A stretch of 64,000 bases of DNA from Blastobasis lacticolella (lineage: Eukaryota; Arthropoda; Insecta; Lepidoptera; Blastobasidae): assembly GCA_905147135.1 (NCBI GenBank), contig LR990056.1:6520001-6584000 (forward strand). Reading direction: 5' to 3'. The notes beneath the pieces were generated by a model. It was not told the DNA's origin and ran no database searches. It saw only the letters and a list, made by a program, of their open reading frames with translations. Below, one piece after another: positions 42,628 to 52,515 of the stretch. Position 1 is the first letter of the stretch. The number at the start of each line of letters is the position of its first letter. The position numbers were made by a program, and so were the translations under genes.

Positions 42628-42879
42628 GTAGAGCTCGTCTAGTCTAAAATGACGCGCCCCACTACTTAGTTAGTTGATTTCGATGTGTGAGTGCAAATAT
42701 TGATAACGACACTTCATCTGTGTGGGAGCCAATGAACGACGCGTGCTCCGACGTTTGAATCTCACCGGCAACTGAATGACCAATTACAACGGCATTTGTA
42801 TATGCGTCCATATTTTAAACTTGCTTGTGTGCATTAATGCGATAGTGGGGCGCGTCATTTTAGATTAGACGAGCTCTAC
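42628..42879 (+). mobile_element. MITE-E copy 1, 252 bp
   Basis: Terminus GTAGAGCTCGTCTAGTCTAA, AATGACGCGCCCCACTA. The right end is its inverse, differing by one base in the first 35. The body contains TTGATTTCGATGTGTGAGTG and ATGACCAATTACAACGGCAT. If the GAGCTC word is the terminus, flanking TA would be the target duplication; GTA/TAC in all copies makes the exact boundary uncertain. Confidence 0.9.
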
Positions 42880-43113
42880 TAAGATGATAGTAATTCGGGG
42901 ATAGGAAAGTGAAATTACTGGGCAAGGGTCAAGGCGTCCAATTCCGTCTTTGTGACACAAAAGTATAAAATGTATGTCTCGAGCCGCAATTTTTGACTTT
43001 GTTTGATAAGATATTGGAATGCGTAATTCGAATTTGACTTCTATTATTTTTAGACTTTGGAAGTTATTGTGACATAAAATAGTATCTCAGCTTCCATAAT
43101 CGACTTCTCATGG

Positions 43114-43234
43114 TCATCTTGGCGTTAATGTCCCGGTTGGGGTTCGCCTTGACCATGATCCAGGATTTGGCAGATCCTGTCAACAGAGAAACCAGACCAG
43201 ATTGGATCATGGTTACACATTCAGTCACCTGAAT
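43114..43234 (-). mobile_element. SINE-C, internally deleted
   Basis: CATCTTGGCGTTAATGTCCC, GGTTCGCCTTGACCATGATC, then GGATTTGGCAGATCCTGTCA, CCAGACCAGATTGGATCATG and ACACATTCAGTCACCTGAAT, where it ends. Confidence 0.85.
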
Positions 43235-43524
43235 CGACTTATCAATCCTACCTACTTAGGAGCAATTCACATAGAGTCAAGAGAGATCACGCAACTTGAC
43301 GATGAACTTGGGGGTATCTTCTCATTCAAATATCGGTGGTTATATAAAGGTGAATACTAAGTACGCCTCAATGAAACTTCGGATTTAGACGTTTGGTGAG
43401 TACCTACTTAGTTATCGTCAGGTGGGTTTTCACCATCCTTTTACGGTGCACACAGAGTGTGCGAGTTTCTCGAATCTAAGTACTTTTAAGAGTGGAATAT
43501 TATCCTACTACGAACGAAGATTTA

Positions 43525-43695
43525 GGGCCGATTGTTTAATCCTCAGATAAAGTTTATTTGCCCGATAAAGTACCTAATACACTGCCAAATTAAAACAAAC
43601 TATAATCATTTACAATTATGAAGTAATGATTTATTTTAGTCGCATAATAACTTATCAGACTGATATGTTTTATTCGAGGATTGAAAAATCGGCCC
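43525..43695. mobile_element. MITE with GGGCCGATT termini and flanking TA
   Basis: Left GGGCCGATTGTTTAATCCTC, AGATAAA. Right read inversely GGGCCGATTTTTCAATCCTC, GAATAAA. That is about 24 of 27 identical, with TA on each side (43523-43524, 43696-43697). Interior of ~115 bp, AT-rich, non-coding. Tc1/mariner-like by its TA target; PIF/Harbinger is an alternative given the GGG start. Confidence 0.75.
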
Positions 43696-44277
43696 TAAGA
43701 GTGGAAAATACGAAAATATGTGAAGATGCTGTCTACATTTGTTATACCTACATCACAGGGCAACGGTATAAATTAGAGTGTGGCTTATAATTTCCGAAAA
43801 TCAGTTTTTCTTGGTGTCATTTTTTGCATTCCCATATTTTCCCAGTGCCATTTTTAGTACATTTTCCTTGCCATCCAGGGCGAATTATCTTGTCTATACA
43901 CTGTGTGATCGAATCTGTCTTTCCCTTTTTGGCCTCTACAGCCTTTAGAGAAAGTACCGTACCATTAACAGTGACGTTATATAAATCATCTATAATAGAT
44001 GTCTAAGACCAATGATGATGATGATTTTCCTGTACCGTAATTTTTATTACCGTTTTTCGACATTGCTGAATTTGGTCAGTAAATAGTGTAATTTCTATTC
44101 GCATTTTTCACCGTTCTTGACGAACCTACAGCTGTTGCTACACTTTTTTTTCATCATTATAAACATCGTTCTTACAAGCTACAAATTTAAATCAAGCGAA
44201 GTCAGCCATTTTGTTGCTTCGGACTGATCACTCAGGTCTAAGCGTACATTACTTGACAGACGGCATGGTCTCTCAAT
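43696..44277. other. Intergenic sequence, nothing recognised
   Basis: No recognised repeat or gene. Confidence 0.3.
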
Positions 44278-44603
44278 AAAAACCGTCATACCTAGACGCA
44301 GACTTATCTTGCGCACACTACACTTCTCGCAAACACCGCCGATCTGACAAGAAAGCAAGATCCAACGCGTCAGTGTCGGCGCCTATTTCGGGTGTTCCTC
44401 GTACAGTACCACCAACTTATCCCACCCGGCGACTGAAACTGGAACTACGTGTCGCCTCCTCGAATAATCATACTGTTGTCGACAACAGCGACGCTGTCAC
44501 CGGTGCAGATATGTCTGTAGCTTTGTATACAGACGTCGTGACACGAGCAAAACGTGACGGCTTACATCCAGATAGGAGGGAGAGATTGATAGTCAGATTC
44601 TAG
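44278..44603 (+). pseudogene. Unexplained open frame, ~108 codons, no ATG
   Basis: Open from the stop at 44277-44279 to a TAG at 44601-44603. It reads an acidic/aromatic beginning, a basic run (SRKHRRSDKKARS), a Pro/Thr-rich segment (TVPPTYPTRRLKLELRV) and a hydrophilic end (DVVTRAKRDGLHPDRRERL). Composition is more protein-like than the other frames of the window and lacks the Phe/Ile/Leu bias of chance AT-rich frames. I recognise no family. It could be an exon, a transposon gag-like remnant or chance. No ATG precedes it in frame, and no convincing splice acceptor was fixed. Confidence 0.2.
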
Positions 44604-47289
44604 GAAGGGCAGTATTTAGATGCACGCACTAAGACGCTTTGGGACACGACACGATCGGTACGATGGTCTTCACCTTAGATTTGGTGATAGGGTGGCGGAG
44701 ATTGGGCGGATAGCTGGGTGGTTATGTGGTGGGTGAATAGGTTTGAATTTTGTGTGCTGAGTTTGTGGAGAGGTGTTTGCAGGGAACCATCGATGGCGAA
44801 TCCATAGGTATGCGGCAATTTTAGACCTTCATGTACGTATTCAGTTTGGACTCTATTTAATTGATGTTTCAATATGAACATGGTCTTTTGTCATTTTTCA
44901 GAATGGACATTTATATCGCAAATCGATATGAGAGCATACATTTGAGTATTTTCAAAGCGTTTTTTTTTTTTTTTTGAATAAATTTTTAAATATTGATTTA
45001 AATTCATCATACATCATAGGATTGTCTACAAAGTTTACCAAGAGATACTTAAGTGCATTAAAATTAGTAATTTGTGCAGTTTTAACTACAGTTCATTATA
45101 CCGTTTCTACATACTCTACCTACATTGAAGAGTACGTAAATAATTAGAAAATGTAAAAGTTTAAAATTAAGTTTAATTAAACTGTAGACCAGAGTGTGGT
45201 AGACACAAAAAAGTTGAGATACATACCTTTTCACCATTACTTACCACAACTCATTTACTCCTATGGGAGTGAACAGAACAATGGTCACAGCCCGCATGCA
45301 TCTTGCAGTAGAAAGTGGTAGGGTGGCTCCACCAATCAGAGTGCAGGTTCGGGACCCTTCACACCCGAGGCGAGAAACGCGACACCTTTCACACCTTCAA
45401 CTACAAAACGTCATATGCAAACCTTAATAGTACAGTCAGATATGAAGCCTACGCACAGCCCAGAAGGGCGAAACTCCAGCGCTCGAGGAGGTGTGAAAAT
45501 TGACGCCTAACCCAAACGAGGTTCCCGATACACGGGATAAAGCAAATACACTTTAATGCGAGGTGATAAGGTTGCTTATGGCCTGCGTTCTATAGTTCTT
45601 TTGTGTGATTTTGGGATAAATCCTGTGTGACCAATCTTGGGTCTTATTGCTTTGGCAAATAGTTCATTTTGGCTTCCATGCCGAGGTGTTAATTTTAACA
45701 CCCGCAGTGAGATATTTGTATATTGATGCCACTTCGCTATTGGTCAACGCGGACTGATATTTATTTGAGATAATCTAGGAGGCCGGCTTTGTCTATGTGG
45801 TGTCAATTGTGTACATGTACTTGAGTGGGTAGGCGGTCCAATTTCGTTGAATCTGGTCACTATGAGATGAGCCTATAGGTGCGATTATGGTGTGACTTTG
45901 TGTCTTGAAACAAATTGTACCTCTATCGTTCAATTTTCGCCATAAATAATCACTGTTTTTTTATTATAGGAACTATTAGAACATACCTTAGGTCTCTTTA
46001 TACTTCTATTGATTAATTAAATTTATATACCAAAAATAAACACACGATCTGTATTTATTTCTCTTTTTTTATTGAAATTAACACAATGTACTGCTTGCAT
46101 CATGGCACACGAGAAAGATATTTTACAACACAGTGGTTTTCTATGTCGAAAACGATCGCCACTCTTTTGTTTTATCGCCACCACGGAGCTGTCAAATTTA
46201 CGCGCCATTGACCAATTTATTTTTAATTTCTCATCCAACCTCTTTCGTAAGTGGGTATCTAATGTCTATTTCCAGCCAGTTCTCACATTACAATGTTGTC
46301 AGCCTTGGCGGTTGAAAACATGGTTATGACATGGGCACTATCACCCTCATCCTACCGGTTGTGTTTTTATTGTCTTTTTTCAACATTGATCATATTATAG
46401 GCGGCCAGTTTTTATTGCTATCTCTTACATTTACAAGTTTTCTATCTTGATTAGTTGCCGCCGTGTGCGTTTAATCTGTTATCGTATCTTTGGAGCTTTA
46501 TTTCAATTTACTTGGGTGTTCTGCCGACGGCTGTTCCACAATGTTTATAATATCTGGCTACTATTAATTATTTGTTACATTCAGCTTATAATTCGCGTTT
46601 AGATTTTATTTTATATTCTTTTGACTATCCTTAATAGAAAATTATTGAACGTAATAAACGTTTTACGCTCACAAACGCGCTACTTAGATACCTACATATC
46701 TTCGACGCGCGTAAGCGGACTTAAAATTTGTAATTTCATTTTCTGCCACGCCAGAATCGAATCTGTACCTCTTTACATTCCAGTCCGTCATGGCAACCAC
46801 TGTGCAACTGTGACTTCCTTAATAGAACCAACCATCTATACAAGTACCATAATTTACCTGCTTACACTGCAACTGGGTGCCCATTACTGGCACCGTTACC
46901 ACTCACATGTGATCGCCCTTACCTGGTGTCCACAATTAGTAGCTTTACCTCGGTAGCAGTACTTACCTTACCCACTGTACCTAGCTGTTCTAACCTCGCT
47001 CTTACGCCGATCGTGATAAGGACTATGCTTGCGTAGTAGGGTAGGTACGGACAGTGCGCACAGGGCGTACAACCGTGAATAATAATTACCGAAGTGTATA
47101 TTCTACTTGTCGCTATTCCGAAAAGTAGATATAATTGTTACCGGCTGTCCGTTGACAAGTGTCGGCTCGGTTGAAAAGAAATTGTGAAGCAATTAGTTGT
47201 GAATGCGGTGTTCTAGTAGGTGAAGGGTCCTATTAAATGTTCGTCAAGTTGGGTATTTGTGTTGAGAATTACTCTATAAGGCAAAAGGT
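44604..47289. other. Long stretch without recognised features
   Basis: Several frames of 60-111 codons (for example 46072-46329, 46621-46956) overlap on both strands without motifs. A T-run lies at 44961-44976. No repeat family identified. Confidence 0.4.
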
Positions 47290-47775
47290 AGCCGAGGAGA
47301 CTCAAGAAAGACGAAGAAGAAGCTCGTCACCACTTTGATATTTTCCATCTTTGTATACGGCGTGGAAACCTGGACGCTAAAGAAGGCAGACCGCTCGCGC
47401 ATTTATGCGTTTTGACGTTGATGCTGCAGATATCTTGGACAGCATATGGGTCTAATGCCCCCATACTTTCCGAACTCCAAGTAAAAACGCGGCACTCCTA
47501 CATCTGTCTTCGGAGAGTCTTTGATTTCTTTGGTCACTTCGCCAGAAAGATCGGCGACAACCTAGAAAAGCTATGTCTGACGACAAAGTGGACGGATCAC
47601 GGTCGAGACGCCGAAGTCCTATGCGCTGGTCGAATCAAATTCTCTCAACACTTCTGTCTGTGATGCTAGCCTCATCGCCAAGGACAAGACAAGATGGCGC
47701 CGAATAGTCCATGACAAAGTGCTTCAACGAGGTCACGACCCTCAGCATTGAAGAGATACGACGCAAGGAGGAGTA
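47290..47775 (+). pseudogene. RTE-clade endonuclease-reverse transcriptase, decayed C-terminal part
   Basis: Three frames in series match the C-terminal region of RTE-type LINE proteins common in Lepidoptera. First frame (47317-47412): KKLVTTLIFSIFVYGVETWT, LKKADRSRIYAF, stop. Second (47412-47600): ISWTAYGSNAPILSELQVKT, then SYICLRRVFDFFGHFARK and GDNLEKLCLT. Third (from about 47580): DGSRSRRRSPMRWSNQ, and finally WRRIVHDKVLQRGHDPQ in yet another frame. YG.E.WTL, the I/L..FGH.(A/I)R(K/R) motif and RSP.RWSDQI are the family landmarks. The RT catalytic domain is upstream and absent. At least two frameshifts and a stop show it is dead. It ends GAAGAGATACGACGCAAGGA, where family D begins. Confidence 0.8.
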
Positions 47776-47777
47776 GG

Positions 47778-47952
47778 CACGCGGACGGACGGTCCTGATG
47801 TCCTGATGGAAAGTGGCGAGCGTCGTCCAGGACATCTGCAACCTAAGGGGAGCAGATTTGGTACCAGCCTTTGAGGTACCTGTGGATATGCCTTTTGAAG
47901 AACCCCATGTTGTAGTGCAGAGGAGAGACTTCAGGAGCTCATTCCACATTTA
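47778..47952 (-). mobile_element. Family D (LINE 3' end), diverged subfamily
   Basis: GTCCTGATGGAAAGTGGCGA, CAGGACATCTGCAACCTAAG, then AAGAACCCCATGTTGTAGTG, CAGAGGAGAGACTTCAGGAG, CTCATTCCACAT. On the minus strand this gives WNEL, LHYNMGFFK and IHRYLKG in different frames. It follows the RTE remnant without a gap. Confidence 0.7.
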
Positions 47953-48067
47953 TAATGTGCCGTGATTTTGGTCTCCCAATTATATTCAGGGCTGATGTCT
48001 AAGCGTGTGGTTTCCGGTTAAGTAGCAAATACCACTAAGCTCTACCAGTCACGGATGCTATAAGTTG

Positions 48068-48322
48068 GTAGAGCTCGTCTAGTCTAAAATGACGCGCCCC
48101 ACTACTTAGTTAGTTGATTTCGATGTGTGAGTGCAAATATTGATAACGACACTTCATCTGTGTGAGAGCCAATGAACGACGCGTTCCTACGTTTGAATCT
48201 CACCGGCAACTGAATGACCAATTACAACGGCATTTGTATATGTATTGCGTCCATATTTTAAACTTGCTTGTGTGCGTTAATGCGATAGTGGGGCGCGTCA
48301 TTTTAGATTAGACGAGCTCTAC
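48068..48322 (+). mobile_element. MITE-E copy 2, 255 bp
   Basis: Same orientation as the copy at 42628 and nearly identical. Differences include GTGTGAGAGCC for GTGTGGGAGCC, a CGTTCCTACG for CGTGCTCCGACG change, and an extra ATTG after TATATGT. Confidence 0.9.
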
Positions 48323-48371
48323 AAGGTGATTAATGTTATAAAGGTTAACCAGCAGGGAGTTCCATAGACCC

Positions 48372-48465
48372 GAAAATGGACAGCAGCGTTTTCTGTCGAG
48401 TATTTTAAATAGGTATTCCAAGCGGCCTGATAAGTGTGAAGATTACTGCAATGCCCTATGCTAAT
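48372..48465 (+). repeat. Family A, highly degenerate
   Basis: CCCGAAAATGGACAGCAGCG, TTTTCTGTCGAGTATTTTAA and CCAAGCGGCCTGATAAGTGT, GAAGATTACTGCAAT parallel the middle of family A. Ends not recognisable. Confidence 0.5.
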
Positions 48466-48527
48466 ATGGAGGAGTCAAATCAAAATTAAGTCCAGCAGTC
48501 AGTCACCATTGAGTTCTACTATTCCAG

Positions 48528-48776
48528 TAGCCGCATTCACAATGATTCGAAACCGTTTCCGAACGATTCGACACGAAATCGTGAGCGGCGAATACTTGTC
48601 ATCGATTTGAAAACTGTTATTCAGAATCCCGATAGATTCCACGGAAACTCTACTCTCTATAACATATGAAAATTTAATCTAAATTAACTGAAGCCACATT
48701 TTCCTAAGAACTTTTGCGGGGTCCTTTGTCGATTCCGTATCCGAATCCGATTTCCGAGCCATTGTGAATACGGCTA
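48528..48776. mobile_element. MITE with TAGCCG(C/T)ATTCACAATG termini
   Basis: Left TAGCCGCATTCACAATGATT, CGAAA. Right read inversely TAGCCGTATTCACAATGGCT, CGGAAA. Similarity fades inward, with GATTCGAC/GAATCGAC words. CAG flanks both ends (48525-48527 and 48777-48779), a possible 3 bp target duplication. Interior ~190 bp, non-coding. Confidence 0.7.
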
Positions 48777-48790
48777 CAGAACAAGCTGCT

Positions 48791-48921
48791 AGGGCTATTT
48801 TCGACCCCGCTCGCATCCACGCGAGCGCTATGTCATTCACACTCGTGGTAAGTTGCTAGAGAAGACAGGCATCAGAAGGCGAGCGCTCGCGTAGCTGCGA
48901 GCGATTCAAAATTAATGCCCC
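48791..48921. mobile_element. Small TIR element with GCGAGCGCT arms, copy 2
   Basis: Left arm AGGGCTATTTTCGACCCCGC, TCGCATCCACGCGAGCGCT. Right arm read inversely GGGGCATTAATTTTGAATCG, CTCGCAGCTACGCGAGCGCT. The spacer is about 45 bp. It lies 14 bp after the MITE ending at 48776. Confidence 0.65.
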
Positions 48922-49035
48922 AGATATATAAAAGCCAACATCCATCTACCCTTATTTATTCCCTTCATGCCCTGTTACGTACAATGGCAAACTTAAAGCT
49001 TCATAGCTTCCTCTACCAGTCAACCGGAGCGTGGA

Positions 49036-49260
49036 TAGTTTTTTTTTTTTTTTTTTTTTTGTCACGGTAGGCAAACAGGCAAGCGGGCCACCTGATGGAA
49101 AGTGGTCACCACTGCCTATAGACATTAGCAACACCAAGAGTATCGCTAATGCGTTGCCCACCTCTATAACACGTTGCTCTGGCAGCAAAAAGCAAATGCC
49201 ACTCCACTGCCAAAGCCACGGTTCCCCAAATCCCCACCCCATGTAGCACTGGAAACCTTA
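49036..49260 (-). mobile_element. Family D (LINE 3' end) with long poly-A
   Basis: Inverted poly-A of about 23 T (49038-49060), then CACGGTAGGCAAACAGGCAA, GCGGGCCACCTGATGGAAAG, CATTAGCAACACCAAGAGTA, GTTGCTCTGGCAGCAAAAAG and CCCCACCCCATGTAGCACTG. Its long uninterrupted tail suggests a young insertion. Confidence 0.85.
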
Positions 49261-49621
49261 CTCACCGGCAGAAACACAATACTATTTAAAAGAGTATTAT
49301 TTAGCTGCGATATTCTGTAAGGTGGAGGTACTTCCCCAGTCGGGCGGCTCCAATTCGAACGAGATACCCCGCTATGCCCTACCTCTCGTTTTCCACTAGG
49401 TGGGGGTGTATAACAAATATTACCGACTTATTAACCTACTCTCGTTGCATCGGCTGCTGATGATAATGAGTAACACCGCGAGTGGCGCCGCCGCCGGCCA
49501 AAGCGGTATGACACTGCGCAGTACGTTATGTTGGTTATAAATAATGGAGGCCGGCGCGGCTCTTGCTGGGCCTAGGCGCCGCGGACGGCATACGGAGGCT
49601 AAGGAGTAGACTTTTGGCATG
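49261..49621. other. Intergenic sequence with GC-rich patch and TATA-like word
   Basis: TATAAATA at 49536-49543 is followed by a GC-rich stretch (GGAGGCCGGCGCGGCTC, CTAGGCGCCGCGGACGGC). A 66-codon minus frame spans it. A core promoter is possible but not supported further. Confidence 0.25.
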
Positions 49622-49735
49622 AAGTATTTATTTATTTATAACACTTTATTGTTTATTAAAGGAGATTGTAAAAATACAATTTAAAGCAATGTAGGTAAAA
49701 GGGAGCCTTATCGCTAAAAGCGATCTCTTCCAGAT
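49622..49735 (-). repeat. Probable LINE 3' UTR tail
   Basis: TTTATTTATTTATAACACTT, TATTGTTTATTAAAGGAG, then GGGAGCCTTATCGCTAAAAG, CGATCTCTTCCAGA. CTTATC...TCTCTTCCAGACAACC is the common inverted LINE-tail wording, found also at 52455. Confidence 0.5.
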
Positions 49736-50034
49736 TATATTTTGGTATAGGAGTTCTTATAAAACTCTTTGCTAAATAATAATAATAAATCGTGTATTTC
49801 AGGCTATAGCAATAACAACATATAAACAGTGTAAATAAGCCCATATTCCTTTAGTAGTAAATCTTAAAACTAAGTGTAAGTACTTATTTAAAGTTTTCTT
49901 CTTTTCCCCCCTTTTTGCGATCCCAGTAATGTCCTGGCGGAATCGTAATCACTGGGATCCGTGGTAGTGATGGGCACAAGCGAGCGAAAAGATAAAGATC
50001 TTGTAGAACTCTTCTGGCTTGTCAGAGACCCAGT

Positions 50035-50165
50035 GGCCTACCTGCGTAGCATGACGGACTTGAGTGAGTTTGGGTCTCGCTTACTTCACCGCAAATCAAA
50101 AGAGCTAGAGTTATCTTGCTCTCTCGCGCACGATACAACCCTTCACGCTACAGGTGCTGGCCACA
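50035..50165 (+). repeat. Unnamed repeat O, copy 1
   Basis: GGCCTACCTGCGTAGCATGA, TCTCGCTTACTTCACCGCAA, ATCAAAAGAGCTAG, CTCTCTCGCGCACGAT and CGCTACAGGTGCTGGCC run collinear with 54768-54910. Confidence 0.6.
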
Positions 50166-50532
50166 AATTCCGGTGGTGATGCGGTGCCATTTGCTGTGGT
50201 ATGCCACAGCTAAATGAATTGGGACTGCGGCAGCGGCGTCAATGGCGTACGCCCAGTACCCTAAAACTTCAAAAATTGCGTAATTAAGTGCAAGTGAAGT
50301 GCCTTCTCAAGTGCTTAAAATATAATTATGTCAAGATTAGAAGTGGTCACGAGTCAACCATACTCCTCATTATAAATAGCTATTGGGACTACCGCGATAA
50401 ATGTGACTGAGAGCTTAATCTTCGCCATGAAAGTAATGCACTGTGGTTCTTCATTGTTTACAACAAACCTAAATGTTATGAACGTGATCGGTACGTACCG
50501 TTGTCAATCTATCAGTTTTTTAATAGTTGTTG
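50166..50532. other. Intergenic sequence, nothing recognised
   Basis: No recognised family or gene. Confidence 0.3.
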
Positions 50533-50780
50533 TGAGTGGTGTCCGTCAGAGTAGAATAGCACCAACCCTTTACACTCGTAGGTGTCGTACAAGGCGACTA
50601 ATGTTTTCGAGCCAAAAGATCTAGTCTCCGTGGGCTGGAAAACAGGCAGCAGCGTTTTCCACTGTTATATTTATAACACTGCGATCTCCAACCCGCCTGC
50701 CAAGCGTGGAGATTATTTCAATAACCTCCCCTTTCGTGGGAGAGGCCCTAAGTCCTGCAGTGGTCTGTTATGGGCTGTGA
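50533..50780 (+). mobile_element. Family A, nearly full length
   Basis: GAGTGGTGTCCGTCAGAGTA to TGGGCTGTGAT. Missing a few bases in AAAAGATC(AAGA)GTCTCC. The 139-codon frame at 50582-51001, the longest in the window, is this repeat plus GC-rich flank. Confidence 0.9.
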
Positions 50781-50814
50781 TACACCTGACTGAAAATTAT
50801 ATAATTTGTATACG

Positions 50815-50960
50815 CAAAGCCGTCTCCACCGCCGCCCCAGTGCCCGTGCCTGGGTGGCGCCGCCGCTATAAAATTCGGACGGCCGCGTGGAATCCCACAG
50901 ATTCCAGCTCAATATTAATTGACGATAGACCCGGCTCGCCCCCCGCACCGTGTGGGGAAA
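50815..50960. promoter_or_regulatory. GC-rich patch with TATAAAA
   Basis: CACCGCCGCCCCAGTGCCCG, GGGTGGCGCCGCCGCTATAA, AATTCGGACGGCCGCG. The TATAAAA box (about 50868-50874) sits between GC-rich flanks. No exon recognised downstream. Confidence 0.25.
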
Positions 50961-51224
50961 CATGTAATCAACAGGTTCAGCTTTCGTTTAAACACAGGTA
51001 GGTATGTAATTGTAGTTCAATCTGTACCTAGGTTTGCCTCTGAAATGTTTAATACTCTGTGTTGTGATTTCGTGATGGAACTTCGTTATATTATGAATTA
51101 AATTATGTTTTGTATTTTAGTTTCACATTATTACACCGAATAATAAAGTGTAACTTGATACCGGTTGGAATATGATAAAATTTGTATAATAAAGTGGAAC
51201 TAGTGTAAAAAAAAAGGCTTCCTC

Positions 51225-51325
51225 GATTGGCAGGAAATGGCGCATGATAGGAAGAGTTGGCGATCTCTGATTTAGGAGACCAAGATCCTCTTTGAGTCGC
51301 TGAGCCAGCGCAGTAAGTAAGTAAG
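51225..51325 (+). pseudogene. LINE ORF C-terminal fragment with AAGT tail
   Basis: The frame reads MAHDRKSWRSLI, stop, ETKILFESLSQR and runs into AGTAAGTAAGTAAG. A QDR..WR......AKILFGSLS ending with a GTAA/AAGT tail is a familiar lepidopteran LINE terminus (RTE-like, from memory). About 30 codons only. Confidence 0.5.
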
Positions 51326-51424
51326 TTTGCAAAAGATGATTTAATTCACAATAAGTACCTCTAAAACTTTCAATAACGGCGAACTATACCAACTACTAAA
51401 TAGTTGGAATAATCGTTACCGTTA

Positions 51425-51657
51425 CGCTACCAACTTTCACGTTAATTTGCGAGCAACGAGCAGCTTTTATAAGCTTTTTTTACAAGCCATGCCATCTGGC
51501 TGCAAACAAGTCTTAAGTATCCCGTTAGTATAATATTATAATAAGTATTAGTATAATAGTATTTGATTTGCTTTTCCTTGCCGTTCCAAAGGTGATGATA
51601 CCGTGGAGCCCTCGGCGCGCGGCGGCCGCAAAATTACAGTAAAAATCGTATAATTAG
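51425..51657 (+). repeat. Direct repeat P, left copy
   Basis: CGCTACCAACTTTCACGTTA, GCGAGCAACGAGCA, AAGCCATGCCATCTGGCTGC, TTTGATTTGCTTTTCCTTGC, CGTTCCAAAGGTGATGATAC, CGTGGAGCCCTCGG and AAAATCGTATAATTAG. The right copy at 51955-52148 repeats all of these in order. Confidence 0.8.
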
Positions 51658-51661
51658 AAAT

Positions 51662-51919
51662 CATAATCACAGCCCATAACAGTCCACTGCAGGACTAAGA
51701 ACCTCCCCCAAGAAAGGGGAAGTTATTGACACAATCTCCACGCTTGGCAGGCGGTTTGGAGATTGCAGTTTTATAAATATAACAATGGAAAACGCTGCTG
51801 CCCAATTTTCCAGCCTACGGAGACTGTAGATCTTTTGCCTCGAAAATATTAGTCGCCTTTTACGACATCCACGAGTGTCACGAGTGGGTTGGCGCAATTA
51901 TGCTCTGCCGGAGACCACC
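51662..51919 (-). mobile_element. Family A between direct repeats P
   Basis: TCATAATCACAGCCCATAAC through GGAGACCACCGATC. Complete, with small differences (GTCACGAGTGGGTTGGCGCA). It begins 4 bp after the left P repeat ends. Confidence 0.85.
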
Positions 51920-51954
51920 GATCGCAACACCTACACACGCACGCAAAAACGTAT

Positions 51955-52148
51955 CGCTACCAACTTTCACATTAATTTGCGAGCAACGAGCACATCTTTT
52001 ATAAGCTTTTTTACAAGCGTCCATATGGCTGCAAACAAGCCTTAAGTATCCAGTTAATAGTATTTGATTTGCTTTTCCCTGCCGTTCCAAAGGTGGTGAT
52101 ACCGTGGAGCCCTCGGCCGCAAAATTACAGTAAAAATCGTATAATTAG
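51955..52148 (+). repeat. Direct repeat P, right copy
   Basis: Same order of words as the left copy. It lacks about 25 bp (TAATATTATAATAAGTATTA block) and the GCGCGCGGC insertion in the CTCGG...CCGC word. Confidence 0.8.
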
Positions 52149-52454
52149 GGATGTTCCCGTATAATTTGGCCGTCTTGCGGTCGCCGCTTCCTCCCCCATT
52201 GTTGCGTGTACCTTCTCGAAACTATTCAACAATTTCTAAAGACAGGAAGGCGTACCGAACTGTTAATCGATTTGCGTTTGGCAGCCTGCGGTCGTGAGAC
52301 TCGCCATCCTGGTGTCGGGAACCGGCTTTTTGTTTGTTACCTCCTCGAGCTTCTGTGTTGGCCGTGTAACGGTGTTTTGCACTTACAAGAGATACAATTG
52401 AGAGATGAAACTCTTGATTTGCACACCGAAGAACACAAATGCAGATACAAAATA
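52149..52454. other. Intergenic sequence, nothing recognised
   Basis: Overlapping frames at 52206-52466 and 52222-52509 have no motif. Confidence 0.3.
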
Positions 52455-52515
52455 TATGGTAAGTAGTGCAAAGGGCGGTCTTATCATTAATGTGATCTCT
52501 TTCAGACAACCTTGG
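52455..52515 (-). repeat. LINE 3' UTR tail fragment
   Basis: GTGCAAAGGGCGGTCTTATC, ATTAATGTGATCTCTTTCAG, ACAACC. Same wording as the inverted tail at 49622. Confidence 0.5.

Noticed and set aside
50582..51001. Longest frame of the window as a gene
   Set aside because: Its first two-thirds are a translated family A repeat that reads on into GC-rich flank.
51425..52148. LTRs of a small LTR retrotransposon
   Set aside because: The repeats do not start TG or end CA, there is no primer-binding site or polypurine tract, and the only content is a family A copy.
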